64,000 nucleotides of DNA from Chryseobacterium oleae (GCF_900115055.1 NZ_FOVD01000007.1:62001-126000), one strand, 5' to 3'. Counted from the stretch's first letter, positions 35,857 through 44,683 are shown. Numbers and translations are program-made. The notes: generated from the letters alone by a model not told the origin.

Positions 35857-36369
35857 TTAAACACTAATGACACTAATTATTTTCACAAATGACACCAATG
35901 TGAATTTCATAGTGTCCCATTGATTACTCTTTTTACCCCGTTTTTAAACTGGAGGGTATTAAAATTGATCAGCATTCCAAGCTTGCAATTGCTTAAGCGA
36001 AGATAGGTCAGAATTTGAGCAAGATGTATGTCATTCAATGACTCCACAGCTTTAATCTCCAGGACAAATTTACTTTCAATCAGAAAATCCAGCCTGTAGC
36101 CACATCCAATTTCACTTCATCATAAACCAAAGGCATTGGTTTTTGTTTTTCAACCAGGAGGTCATGCTTACCAAGCTCATAGAACATACATTCTTCATAG
36201 GCACTCTCCAAAAGTCCGGGACCTAAAGTTTTATGAACAATATATCCTGCTTCATACACCATTCTTGATATATCATTCTCTGAAATACCTGATGTTATCA
36301 TTTTTTTTCATTTATTCCGCACAAACCATTTGTGAAATTTGTGCAGCCACTTGTGTTATTTGTGTTTAA
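35857..36369. mobile_element. GxxExxY cassette bounded by imperfect terminal inverted repeats
   Basis: TTAAACACTAATGACACTA (35857-35875) and TTGTGTTATTTGTGTTTAA (36351-36369) are inverted copies matching at 16 of 19 positions. Further ATTTGTG-type units lie just inside each end. Between them is only the frameshifted GxxExxY gene. There is no transposase, so it would be non-autonomous if mobile. Confidence 0.5.
35907..36301 (-). pseudogene. GxxExxY-family (PDDEXK_3-like) gene with a one-base deletion
   Basis: The first 73 codons (ATG at 36299-36301) encode the family start with GPGLLESAYEECMFYEL. A stop then follows at 36080. If one base is added back at about 36099-36101 (GTGGCTACAGG read as GTGGGCTACAGG), the frame continues with GYRLDFLIE, KFVLEIKAVESLND and NFNTLQFKNGVKRVINGTL to a stop at 35907, giving about 131 residues, the normal family length. 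The lost base is in a short G run. Strand slippage or an assembly error could both explain it. Function of the family is unknown; a PD-(D/E)XK nuclease fold has been proposed. Confidence 0.85.
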
Positions 36370-36387
36370 GTCTTACAAAGGCAGAAT

Positions 36388-36939
36388 TTATTTTTTATCC
36401 TTCTTTGAATCCTTTGTTTCTTCCGGCTCCTGGAACAGTTTTTTAAGCTCTACAGAATCAAGAGGCTTCATTCTTCCGGAAAGGATAAGGGAAAGTTCTT
36501 TTCTTCTGATCGCCGCAGCATGTCTCAGCTTTTCTTCTTCAGTTTCCGGGATCATATCCGGGATCGGAATAGGACGGTTGAATTCATCCACGGCAACGAA
36601 AGTATAAATTCCTTCATTGGTGTGAATTTTCTTCTGATTGATCGGGTCATCCAACCATACGTCTACATATACCTCCATTGAAGTTGAGAAAGCTCTGGAC
36701 ACTTTAGATTCCAGAACCACCACGCCACCTTCAGGGATAGGATGATTGAAAGAAACGTGATTTACAGATGCTGTTACGACTCTTCTTTCACAGTGTCTGG
36801 CTGCAGAAATGGAAGCACAACGGTCCATTTTTGCCAGAAGTTCACCTCCGAAAAGGTTTCTTAAAGAGTTCGTTTCGTTCGGAAGAACAATATTGGTCAT
36901 GATGGTCAGGGATTCTGACGCTTTTTTTACTTTTGCCAT
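36388..36939 (-). CDS. Acyl-CoA thioesterase (hotdog fold)
   Basis: 183 residues. The hotdog core has LFGGELLAKMD near 28-38 and a long central helix region, followed by VTASVNHVSFNHPI near 55-68; layout as in YciA/cytosolic thioester hydrolases. The C-terminal 45 residues are charged and unlike the enzyme core. It hydrolyses acyl-CoA in the cytoplasm; chain length cannot be told. It overlaps the upstream HU-type gene by 13 bases, so the two are cotranscribed. Confidence 0.88.
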   Translation of the reverse strand: MAKVKKASESLTIMTNIVLPNETNSLRNLFGGELLAKMDRCASISAARHCERRVVTASVNHVSFNHPIPEGGVVVLESKVSRAFSTSMEVYVDVWLDDPINQKKIHTNEGIYTFVAVDEFNRPIPIPDMIPETEEEKLRHAAAIRRKELSLILSGRMKPLDSVELKKLFQEPEETKDSKKDKK

Positions 36940-37676
36940 TGAGTCTTAGTGTTGTTTTGAACGACCGGAGCAGGTTTTACCACTTTTCCGGCAGGTTTTG
37001 ATAATGAATCTTTTTTCAGGGAATCTGAAATTGCTGTTTTGGGAGCAACGATAGCTTTGACAGTATCTTTTACAATTCTATGCGTAGAAGTCTGTACAGA
37101 AACTTTATCAAAAGATTTTTTTCCGAAAAGAAGTTCCTGCTGGGTAAATGCCAGATACAGAATTCCCAGAACAGGAATCACAAGAAGGAAAATCCAGAGG
37201 ATTGTCTTTTTGAATCGATAATCTTTTTCCCTGTTAACTGTGGTGTTTATTTTTTCACCGTTATTGATATCCGAAATCCTGATCTCTTCGAGTCCGTAAA
37301 AGTCCGGGTGTCCCGATTCTATTCTTTTCCCTTTGAAGTGGGTATGATCTTCTTCAATATTGACGAATCCAAGGTTTTGAATGTCCAGAACCTGATCTGC
37401 CTGAAGTTTTTTCTTCCAAAAATCGGTCTGAATCTTTAAATCGCTTTTGGATGCTTCCAGAGACATCTGTTTCTGTGCCGCAATGAAAGCAGCCAGCTCA
37501 TCAGACTGTATTTCATAATCCACCGCAAAAACGATCTCGCTCGCGGGCGGAAGGATGCTTCCGTTCTCAGAATTAATAATTGCCTTGGAGTTTTTAAGCG
37601 AAAACACACCGAAGCCCGGAACCGTCACAGTTCCAAATTGTTTCAGATATTCTAAAATGTAAGCTGAAATATTCAT
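36927..37676 (-). CDS. HU-CCDC81-type domain membrane protein
   Basis: 249 residues. The N-terminal ~130 residues resemble the two HU-related domains of bacterial HU-CCDC81 proteins (ILEYLKQFGTVTVPGFGVF at 8-26 is typical). A single membrane helix lies near 160-178, and a Lys/Pro/Ser-rich tail follows, probably periplasmic. Bacteroidota proteins of this plan often end in a SPOR domain; none is visible here. A DNA- or envelope-linked role is inferred only from the fold. Confidence 0.78.
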   Translation of the reverse strand: MNISAYILEYLKQFGTVTVPGFGVFSLKNSKAIINSENGSILPPASEIVFAVDYEIQSDELAAFIAAQKQMSLEASKSDLKIQTDFWKKKLQADQVLDIQNLGFVNIEEDHTHFKGKRIESGHPDFYGLEEIRISDINNGEKINTTVNREKDYRFKKTILWIFLLVIPVLGILYLAFTQQELLFGKKSFDKVSVQTSTHRIVKDTVKAIVAPKTAISDSLKKDSLSKPAGKVVKPAPVVQNNTKTQWQK

Positions 37677-37729
37677 TTGGCAGCAAATTTATAATTTTTT
37701 CGTGACTTTTTGAAGAGATTTAACGGATA

Positions 37730-37757
37730 TAAAAAAAGACTGCCGAAACAGTCTTTT
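37730..37757 (-). terminator. Terminator downstream of the TPP-controlled TonB receptor
   Basis: CAGTCTTTT (37749-37757) and AAAAGACTG (37734-37742); on the minus strand the stem is followed by a T-run. It serves the gene ending at 37815. Confidence 0.75.
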
Positions 37758-37814
37758 GATAAATATGTATAAAATTGAAAGTATTAAAACCTGTTTGGTA
37801 AATTATTTTACAGA

Positions 37815-39953
37815 TTATTGAATTTTCCAGCTGATCCCAAACATAAAATTAGTTCCTGCCTGTGAAAAATAATATGGATCGCCACTGTAAACGGCTCCAT
37901 TGTTCAGATATTTTTTGTTGAAAAGATTATTCACCAATAATTTTAAAGCGATATCATTATGTGCGATGGTAAAATGATACTGGGCATTAAAATCGGTTAA
38001 GAAATAATCTTTCAGCTGCAGGTTTTTATCCCCTGTATTATCCAGATACTGTTTTCCAACATATTGGTTCATCAAAGCAAACTGGAAATTCTTGTTGGGA
38101 TTAAATTTCAGCCCCAGATTGGCAATCACATTCGGGGAGAATGATATTTCGGTATCTCCAAGATTCTGAAGAACGCCATTATTTTTAATATTAAAATCAA
38201 GATTTTTATTCTGGCTAAGGCTGACATTTCCGGTCACTTCCCATTGTTTGGAAAGCTTAGCCAATGCTCCTATCTCAATTCCTCTTCTGTAGCTTTTCCC
38301 TGAGTTTGTTCTGATAAATGCGCCTACATTGTTCAATTGTCCGTTCAGCACCAACTGATTCAGATAGTACATATAATATAGATTGGCCGTTAAGGATACT
38401 ATTCCAAACTGCTTTTCAATACCTGCTTCGAAATCATGTAATTTTTCAGCTTTCACATTATTGTCGCTCATCAGGTCATCCCTGTTCGGTTCACGTTGTG
38501 CATGGGCGTAGGAAAGGAATACTTTTCCGTTTCCGATCTTATAATTCACACCCGCTTTTGGATTAAAGAAAAGCCAGTTTTTATCAAGATTACCGCCTTC
38601 TCCATCTCCTGCTGTCAGGATCTTTGTATCGTAATCAATATTTCTGAGCTGAAGATCTCCAAAGAATTCAAAATGATCTCCCGTTCTCCACAACGCTTTT
38701 GCAAAACCTGCCAATTCAGTTTTCACAGAACGGTTTCTGTAGTATTCATATTCATTGATCTGCGGAAAATAAACTCCGGTCACATTTCCAAAGTGTCTTC
38801 CGTAATACTGGTTAGCCACCACACCGAAATTAAGATCTACATTATCCAGCTTTCCATACAATGTGGAAACAGCACCGTAAAAATCATTGTTCAGCCACTT
38901 TTTTCTGATAAAATCGGTTATTTCTACCGGAGCGCCATTCACTACAGGTACAGGGAGATTATAATTGGAATAATGGGTAGCCTCTACATCCGTTTCATCT
39001 ACTCTTTTGTAGTTTTCGTAATATCCTCTTCCTTTTGTGTAATGAAGCGTAGTTTCTAAACTCCAGTTGTCATTGAATTTCTGCTCCCACAAAAGCTGAT
39101 AATGATTTTGTCTGTAATTATCTGTCTCATTATCATAAAACTTCTCTTCTCCGGTAACCAGGTCTGTATATTGTCCTGAATAGTTGAACTTCGGATTCGT
39201 TTCCCAAGTCGGTCTGTCGATCCCGTTCCAGGCCTGATACGTTTTTTCTTTTCCTCCGAAAGCCATCAGACGAAGCCTTGTTTTTCCTTCTTCAAATAAT
39301 GCTGTGAAGTTGTAAGAGTCAAGATTAGAGGAAGCCCTGTCAATATATCCATCGGAATGAATTTTCGTATATCTACCCATCACCGAAAGTCTGTTTTTCC
39401 AGAATTTCCCGGAACCTGCCTCCGCTGAATATTTATAGGTATTGAATGAACCATAACTGTCATCCGTCTTGAAATACATCTTCTCGTCCGGTTCTTTGGA
39501 GATCACATTGATACTCGCTCCAAACGCTGAAACACCATTATTGGAAGTCCCCACACCTCTCTGAATCACGATTTGTGAGGCTGAACTTGTAAGGTCCGGA
39601 ACATTCACAAAGAAAGTTCCCTGACTTTCAGAATCGTTGTACGGAACTCCGTTCATCATCACATTGATTCCTCTTCCGGCCACCCCACGGATCCTGAATC
39701 CAGTATAGCCCACCCCGTTTCCGGCGTCAGAAGTAGAGATAATGGAAGTTTGATTTTTCAGGAGGATCGGAAGATCCTGGCCCAGATTTCTGCTGTCTAC
39801 ATCTTTCTGTACGTTGATGATTTCCTTAGCAACGGGCAGTCTTTTTGTGAAACTGACCGCTTCAATTTCCCTGATCTTCAGAGAATCCTTATTTTGAGCC
39901 TGGATAAAGGCTGCAGAGCCTACAGTAAGCCCTAAAAAAAATAATCCCTTCAT
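37815..39953 (-). CDS. TonB-dependent receptor, probable thiamin transporter
   Basis: 712 residues. Signal peptide to about 19; plug domain about 30-160 with FRIRGVAGRGINVMMNGVP near 86-104; then a 22-strand-type barrel with the usual closing aromatic strand. No STN or carboxypeptidase-like domain. The TPP riboswitch 120 bases upstream predicts repression by thiamin pyrophosphate, so thiamin or a precursor is the likely substrate. TPP-regulated outer-membrane receptors (OMPthi) are known in Bacteroides. The receptor alone would say only 'TonB substrate unknown'. Confidence 0.9.
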   Translation of the reverse strand: MKGLFFLGLTVGSAAFIQAQNKDSLKIREIEAVSFTKRLPVAKEIINVQKDVDSRNLGQDLPILLKNQTSIISTSDAGNGVGYTGFRIRGVAGRGINVMMNGVPYNDSESQGTFFVNVPDLTSSASQIVIQRGVGTSNNGVSAFGASINVISKEPDEKMYFKTDDSYGSFNTYKYSAEAGSGKFWKNRLSVMGRYTKIHSDGYIDRASSNLDSYNFTALFEEGKTRLRLMAFGGKEKTYQAWNGIDRPTWETNPKFNYSGQYTDLVTGEEKFYDNETDNYRQNHYQLLWEQKFNDNWSLETTLHYTKGRGYYENYKRVDETDVEATHYSNYNLPVPVVNGAPVEITDFIRKKWLNNDFYGAVSTLYGKLDNVDLNFGVVANQYYGRHFGNVTGVYFPQINEYEYYRNRSVKTELAGFAKALWRTGDHFEFFGDLQLRNIDYDTKILTAGDGEGGNLDKNWLFFNPKAGVNYKIGNGKVFLSYAHAQREPNRDDLMSDNNVKAEKLHDFEAGIEKQFGIVSLTANLYYMYYLNQLVLNGQLNNVGAFIRTNSGKSYRRGIEIGALAKLSKQWEVTGNVSLSQNKNLDFNIKNNGVLQNLGDTEISFSPNVIANLGLKFNPNKNFQFALMNQYVGKQYLDNTGDKNLQLKDYFLTDFNAQYHFTIAHNDIALKLLVNNLFNKKYLNNGAVYSGDPYYFSQAGTNFMFGISWKIQ

Positions 39954-40076
39954 TCTATAAATCTTTAAAATTTAATGAATAAAAGGGGCGGATTAAATAA
40001 TGTAACAATTTACTAATTTAACAGTCTAGCAATGAGATTGGTATATTGTTATACGGTTCCATTGGTACATTTTCAA

Positions 40077-40147
40077 ATTTCCCTAAACAGCATTATCCGT
40101 TCCAGGTTCATTGGGTATAATCTCAGCCTGTTAAAGCACCCCTTTAT
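40077..40147 (-). promoter_or_regulatory. TPP riboswitch (THI element) upstream of TonB receptor
   Basis: On the minus strand the conserved parts occur in order: GGGGTGC (about 40136-40142), CTGAGATTATACCC, GAACCTGGAACGGATAATGC and TAGGGAAA (near 40078-40085). A later CCCCTTTTATT (39978-39988) is complementary to the aptamer's AATAAAGGGG and could form the competing fold. Confidence 0.92.
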
Positions 40148-40155
40148 TTCAGCCG

Positions 40156-40163
40156 CGAAATTA
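40156..40163 (-). promoter_or_regulatory. Possible -7 element ahead of the TPP riboswitch
   Basis: TAATTTCG on the minus strand differs from TAnnTTTG by one base and lies just upstream of the aptamer. No good -33 element. Confidence 0.3.
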
Positions 40164-40169
40164 CAAAAA

Positions 40170-40365
40170 AAATACGGGTTTTCGGGAAACGGGTTTCGAG
40201 GTTTTGAGATGCGAGGTGCGGGATTTGAGTTATAGAGGTTAATCCAATTATATAGATCTGTTCAATTTGTTTGATCTGCGCGAGATTTTTAAACGTTAAA
40301 GATTCATTCTCTCCACATTTCAAAAAGCAAGAAGCAAGAAGCCAGCCGCCAACAGCCCAATGCCA
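40170..40365. other. Intergenic sequence, no gene seen
   Basis: Between the riboswitch promoter region and the WG-repeat gene end. It holds only short tandem AGCAAGA-like units near 40326-40345. Confidence 0.4.
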
Positions 40366-41136
40366 TTAATACGTCTTATTCCTCACATCAATATAATAAT
40401 AGTTCGTCCCGTCTTTTGTGACTTCAAACATTCTTCCCAGTTTCCAGCTGAAGTTTCTTTTGATATTGGAATATTCAAAGGGAATGATCACTTTATTATT
40501 CACATCAATCACTCCGAATCTGTCGTTGTGAGAAGCTACAATCATCGGATCTGAGGTGTCATCGCCTTCCATGATATACAAATACTGGTATTGAGGATAG
40601 ATCTGATATTGTCTGTAATCTGCCGCGTTCACGAATTTGGCTTTTTCAATGATTCCGTAAAAACCATTCAGAACATAGGCCTGATAAAGCTGTTGTTTAT
40701 AGTCTCCAAACTTACACTTTCCGAGATCAGCATCTTTGAACTGATACACTCTTTTTCCTGTTTTGTCTACACGGTAAGAGATCATATCTTTTTCAACCGT
40801 AGCATAGTCATCAGTTCCGAACTTCCTTGCCTTCAGGTTGGGAGAATTCAGCAAATTACAGTCTTCATAGAAAAAGACCGCAATATGATATTCAGGCTTG
40901 ATGATGAATTTTCCGTTTTGATTCACGTATCCGAATTTTCCGTTCTCCTTTTTCGGGATCAGAACAGGAAGATCCTGATGGATCGTTACAAGATCCGGGT
41001 TTGGCTTAGGAGCTGAAGGCACCTTTTTTACTACAGTTTTCGTTACATTTTTCACCGGTAGTTTTTTCACGGATTTCGTCTGAGAAAAAACGAAAATCGA
41101 AATAAATACGCATAAAAAATTCAGGATATTTTTCAT
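40366..41136 (-). CDS. Secreted WG-repeat protein
   Basis: 256 residues from the ATG at 41134-41136; another ATG three codons upstream is possible. Signal peptide with FVFSQ near residue 18. Two or three WG-type repeats are visible: NGKFGYVNQNGKFIIKPEY near 90-108 and RFGVIDVNNKVIIPFEY near 208-224. A lysine/valine-rich stretch after the signal may be a linker. WG repeats form beta-propeller-like surfaces for binding; partner and role unknown. Confidence 0.8.
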   Translation of the reverse strand: MKNILNFLCVFISIFVFSQTKSVKKLPVKNVTKTVVKKVPSAPKPNPDLVTIHQDLPVLIPKKENGKFGYVNQNGKFIIKPEYHIAVFFYEDCNLLNSPNLKARKFGTDDYATVEKDMISYRVDKTGKRVYQFKDADLGKCKFGDYKQQLYQAYVLNGFYGIIEKAKFVNAADYRQYQIYPQYQYLYIMEGDDTSDPMIVASHNDRFGVIDVNNKVIIPFEYSNIKRNFSWKLGRMFEVTKDGTNYYYIDVRNKTY

Positions 41137-41239
41137 ATTCACCATTTGCGTGCAAAACTACGGCCAAAAATAGAAATTATCAAAATCATATTTATAAAGA
41201 ATCTAAATAATTTAGAGTATAAAAAATATTAAAAATCCG

Positions 41240-41247
41240 TAAATTTG
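41240..41247 (+). promoter_or_regulatory. Candidate -7 element of acnB promoter
   Basis: TAAATTTG is an exact -7 match 331 bases upstream of acnB, implying a ~325-base leader. AACACTT/AAGTGTT just after it forms a hairpin at the predicted RNA 5' end. Confidence 0.45.
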
Positions 41248-41249
41248 GG

Positions 41250-41577
41250 AACACTTTTTAAGTGTTTGATAATCTAAAAACGTTTTGGAGATATAATTTC
41301 TGGCAGTCATGCTGTCAAAAAGGTGTATAAATCTTACCCAAAGAGAGTTTTTCAACAGGACAAACCGCAGGTAAACTACGTACACTTCTATTAGAGATCA
41401 TCTATACTTCACTTCGAAACTGAACATTATCTCGCATTTTTTAAGGAGGTAGATGATGTTGTTTATTACTATAGTCGTTTTGCTGCGGCAACTTTAAATG
41501 TTTTATTGTAATTTATAACCCTGTTAAGAATAACAGAATTGATTCTACTTTTAAAATTTTAAAAGACTTCTATTATT
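41250..41577 (+). promoter_or_regulatory. Long leader of acnB with hairpins and an 18-bp palindrome
   Basis: Visible structures: AACACTT/AAGTGTT near 41250-41266; TGGCAG/CTGTCA near 41302-41319; CTGTTA-AGAA-TAACAG at 41521-41536; and CTTTTAAAATTTTAAAAG, a perfect palindrome at 41548-41565 ending 12 bases before the ATG. A short ORF preceded by AAGGAGG lies at 41455-41499. No long ORF is present. Confidence 0.5.
41455..41499 (+). CDS. Possible 14-residue leader ORF before acnB
   Basis: Two ATG codons at 41455 and 41458 follow AAGGAGG (41445-41451), a canonical Shine-Dalgarno sequence that is unusual in this phylum. The frame reads MMLFITIVVLLRQL and stops at 41497-41499. It may be chance; the Shine-Dalgarno match is the main reason to list it. 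Confidence 0.3.
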
Positions 41578-44358
41578 ATGAATATGTATCAGGATTACAT
41601 CCAAGAGATTGAGGAAAGAAAAAACCAGGGGCTAAATCCAAAGCCAATTGACGGTGCCGGATTATTAAGCGAAATCATTGCACAAATTAAAGACTCAGGT
41701 AACGAATACCGATCAGATTCTCTTCAATTTTTCATTTACAACACCTTACCCGGAACTACCAGTGCAGCAGGTGTGAAAGCTCAGTTTTTAAAAGAAATCA
41801 TTCTCGGTGAATCCGTAGTAGAAGAAATAACCTCGGCGTATGCTTTTGAGTTATTATCTCATATGAAAGGAGGTCCTTCCATTGAGGTATTGCTGGATTT
41901 AGCTTTAGGTAATGATATTTCTATCGCTAAGCAGGCTGCCAATGTTCTTAAGACACAGGTTTTCCTTTATGATGCGGACACGAACCGTCTGAAGGAAGCA
42001 TTCAATAGCGGTAATGAAATCGCACAGGAAATAGTTGACAGTTATGCAAAAGCTGAGTTCTTTACTCAACTTCCGGAAATTGCTGAAGAAATTAAAGTGG
42101 TAACATTTATCGCCGGTGAAGGTGATATATCAACCGATTTACTTTCTCCGGGTAACCAGGCTCACTCAAGATCAGACCGTGAACTTCACGGAAAATGTAT
42201 GATCACTCCTCAGGCACAGGAAGAAATTAAAGCTTTACAGGCACAACATCCTGACAAAAGCGTGATGCTTATTGCTGAAAAAGGTACGATGGGTGTAGGT
42301 TCATCCAGAATGTCAGGGGTAAACAACGTGGCTTTATGGACTGGTAAGCAGGCGAGCCCATACATTCCTTTCGTAAATATTGCTCCAATCGTTGGAGGAA
42401 CAAACGGTATTTCTCCGATTTTCCTTACGACAGTAGACGTTACCGGTGGTATTGGTCTTGACCTTAAAAACTGGGTAAAAAAGCTGGACGAGAACGGACA
42501 GCCAATCCGTAACGAAGCAGGAGAGCCGATTCTTGAAGAAGCATATTCTGTGGCTACAGGAACTGTTCTTACCATCAACACTAAAACAAAAAAACTTTAT
42601 AACGGCGACCAGGAGCTTATTGACATTGCCAAGGCATTCACGCCTCAGAAAATGGAATTCATCAAAGCCGGTGGATCTTACGCTATTGTATTCGGTAAAA
42701 AGCTTCAGACATTTGCTGCGAAACTTTTAGGAATAGAGACTCCTCTTGTTTTCGCTCCATCTAAAGAGATTTCTCACGAGGGACAAGGTCTTACCGCAGT
42801 AGAAAAAATCTTCAACAGAAATGCTGTAGGTTCTACACCGGGAAAAGTATTGCACGCAGGTTCTGACGTTCGTGTAGAAGTTAATATCGTTGGATCTCAG
42901 GATACGACAGGTCTTATGACTTCTCAGGAACTGGAATCAATGGCCGCAACGGTGATTTCTCCGATTGTTGACGGTGCTTACCAATCAGGATGTCACACCG
43001 CTTCAGTATGGGATAAAAAAGCTCAGGCTAATATTCCAAAACTAATGAAATTTATGAACGATTTCGGTTTGATCACAGCCCGTGACCCGAAAGGTGAATA
43101 CCACGCCATGACGGACGTAATTCACAAAGTTCTTAACGATATTACGATAGACGAGTGGGCAATCATCATTGGTGGTGACTCTCACACAAGAATGTCTAAA
43201 GGAGTTGCTTTCGGAGCAGACTCAGGAACAGTGGCTCTTGCACTGGCTACCGGTGAAGCATCTATGCCAATCCCTGAATCCGTGAAAGTAACATTCAAAG
43301 GAGACATGAAAGAACACATGGATTTCCGTGATGTGGTTCATGCGACTCAGGCTCAGATGCTTAAGCAGTTTGGAGGAGAAAATGTATTCCAGGGTAGAAT
43401 CATTGAGGTTCACATCGGAACACTTCCAGCTGACCAGGCATTTACCTTTACAGACTGGACGGCAGAGATGAAGGCAAAAGCTTCTATCAACATTTCTGAA
43501 GACGAAACCCTGATTGAATCACTGGAAATTGCAAAAGGCAGAATCCAGATCATGATCGACAAGGGCATGGATAATCACAACCAGGTTCTTCAGGGATTAA
43601 TCAATAAAGCAGATAAGAGAATTGCAGAGATCAGATCAGGTGAGAAACCTGCTTTAACTCCGGATTCAAATGCTAAATATTACGCTGAAGTTGTTGTGGA
43701 CCTTGATATCATCGTGGAACCTATGATTGCTGACCCGGATGTAAACAATGATGATGTTTCCAAGAGATATACTCACGATACGATCAGAACCCTTTCTTAC
43801 TATGGTGGAGAGAAAAAAGTAGATCTTGGTTTTGTAGGATCTTGTATGGTTCACAAAGGAGATTTGAAAATTGTTTCTCAAATGCTTAGAAACATCGAAA
43901 AGCAGCAAGGTAAGGTAGAATTCAATGCACCTCTTGTAGTAGCAGCTCCAACCTATAACATCATCGATGAGTTAAAAGCAGAAGGAGACTGGGAATTTTT
44001 AGAAAAATATTCAGGTTTCGAATTTGATGATAATGCTCCAAAAGGCGAAGCTCGTGTTGAATACAAAAACATGATGTATCTGGAGCGTCCCGGATGTAAC
44101 CTTTGTATGGGTAACCAGGAGAAAGCGGCTAAAGGAGATACTGTATTGGCCACTTCTACCCGCCTTTTCCAGGGAAGAGTCGTTGAAGATTCTGAACGTA
44201 AAAAAGGAGAATCTTTATTAGCTTCAACTCCGGTTGTTGTTCTTTCAGCGATTATCGGAAGAATTCCTAATATCGACGAGTACAAAGCAGCGGTTGAAGG
44301 TATTGACCTGACTAAATTTGCTCCACCGATCAAGGAGCTGGTTCAGGTTGGCCATTAA
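41578..44358 (+). CDS. acnB: Aconitate hydratase B
   Basis: 926 residues. It begins with the HEAT-like domain found only in AcnB (residues 1-160), followed by the swivel domain and then the catalytic core. Iron-sulfur cluster cysteines are in GSCMVHKG near 753 and CNLCMGN near 841-844. It interconverts citrate and isocitrate and, in AcnB of other bacteria, also 2-methylisocitrate. AcnB apoprotein is known to bind mRNA in E. coli; the long structured leader makes autoregulation an idea worth testing. Followed by another, unrelated aconitase gene. Confidence 0.96.
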   Translation: MNMYQDYIQEIEERKNQGLNPKPIDGAGLLSEIIAQIKDSGNEYRSDSLQFFIYNTLPGTTSAAGVKAQFLKEIILGESVVEEITSAYAFELLSHMKGGPSIEVLLDLALGNDISIAKQAANVLKTQVFLYDADTNRLKEAFNSGNEIAQEIVDSYAKAEFFTQLPEIAEEIKVVTFIAGEGDISTDLLSPGNQAHSRSDRELHGKCMITPQAQEEIKALQAQHPDKSVMLIAEKGTMGVGSSRMSGVNNVALWTGKQASPYIPFVNIAPIVGGTNGISPIFLTTVDVTGGIGLDLKNWVKKLDENGQPIRNEAGEPILEEAYSVATGTVLTINTKTKKLYNGDQELIDIAKAFTPQKMEFIKAGGSYAIVFGKKLQTFAAKLLGIETPLVFAPSKEISHEGQGLTAVEKIFNRNAVGSTPGKVLHAGSDVRVEVNIVGSQDTTGLMTSQELESMAATVISPIVDGAYQSGCHTASVWDKKAQANIPKLMKFMNDFGLITARDPKGEYHAMTDVIHKVLNDITIDEWAIIIGGDSHTRMSKGVAFGADSGTVALALATGEASMPIPESVKVTFKGDMKEHMDFRDVVHATQAQMLKQFGGENVFQGRIIEVHIGTLPADQAFTFTDWTAEMKAKASINISEDETLIESLEIAKGRIQIMIDKGMDNHNQVLQGLINKADKRIAEIRSGEKPALTPDSNAKYYAEVVVDLDIIVEPMIADPDVNNDDVSKRYTHDTIRTLSYYGGEKKVDLGFVGSCMVHKGDLKIVSQMLRNIEKQQGKVEFNAPLVVAAPTYNIIDELKAEGDWEFLEKYSGFEFDDNAPKGEARVEYKNMMYLERPGCNLCMGNQEKAAKGDTVLATSTRLFQGRVVEDSERKKGESLLASTPVVVLSAIIGRIPNIDEYKAAVEGIDLTKFAPPIKELVQVGH

Positions 44359-44370
44359 TAGAATGTAACG

Positions 44371-44445
44371 AAGTCTCAGGACTTTTTTAAAATAATATCA
44401 TTGAAAGATTTTAGTCCTGAGGGATTTAAAATCTTTCAATTTTTG
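44371..44445 (+). terminator. Tandem/overlapping terminator hairpins after acnB
   Basis: AAGTC-TCAG-GACTT followed by T-run at 44371-44388. Then ATTGAAAGATTTTA (44400-44413) with TAAAATCTTTCAAT (44427-44440) and a second T-run. CTCAGGACT (44375-44383) can also pair with AGTCCTGAG (44413-44421), which lies mainly in the loop of the second stem. Confidence 0.7.
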
Positions 44446-44683
44446 TTTAGAACCTTTCCATTTAAGACCGATTAAGAATTATTTTACATAAAATTGGGAC
44501 TTGAAATTCCATTTTTTCTTAACTTGATAGAAATAAAACATCCCCATTATTGATTAGAAATATCCTTTTTACAAGCCTAAGGAACAGAATTTGATGAATC
44601 GTAGTAACGAAAGATTTTTTCCGTTTAAGCATTCAGTGAATGACGGGAAAGTATATTTAAAAAGAGAAAAATTAAATTAAGAT
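44446..44683. other. Intergenic leader of the second aconitase gene
   Basis: No gene seen. TAAAATTG near 44490 is a one-mismatch -7 candidate only. No riboswitch recognised. Confidence 0.4.

Noticed and set aside
40032..40235. 67-codon plus-strand frame
   Set aside because: It is antisense to the TPP riboswitch and has no coding character.
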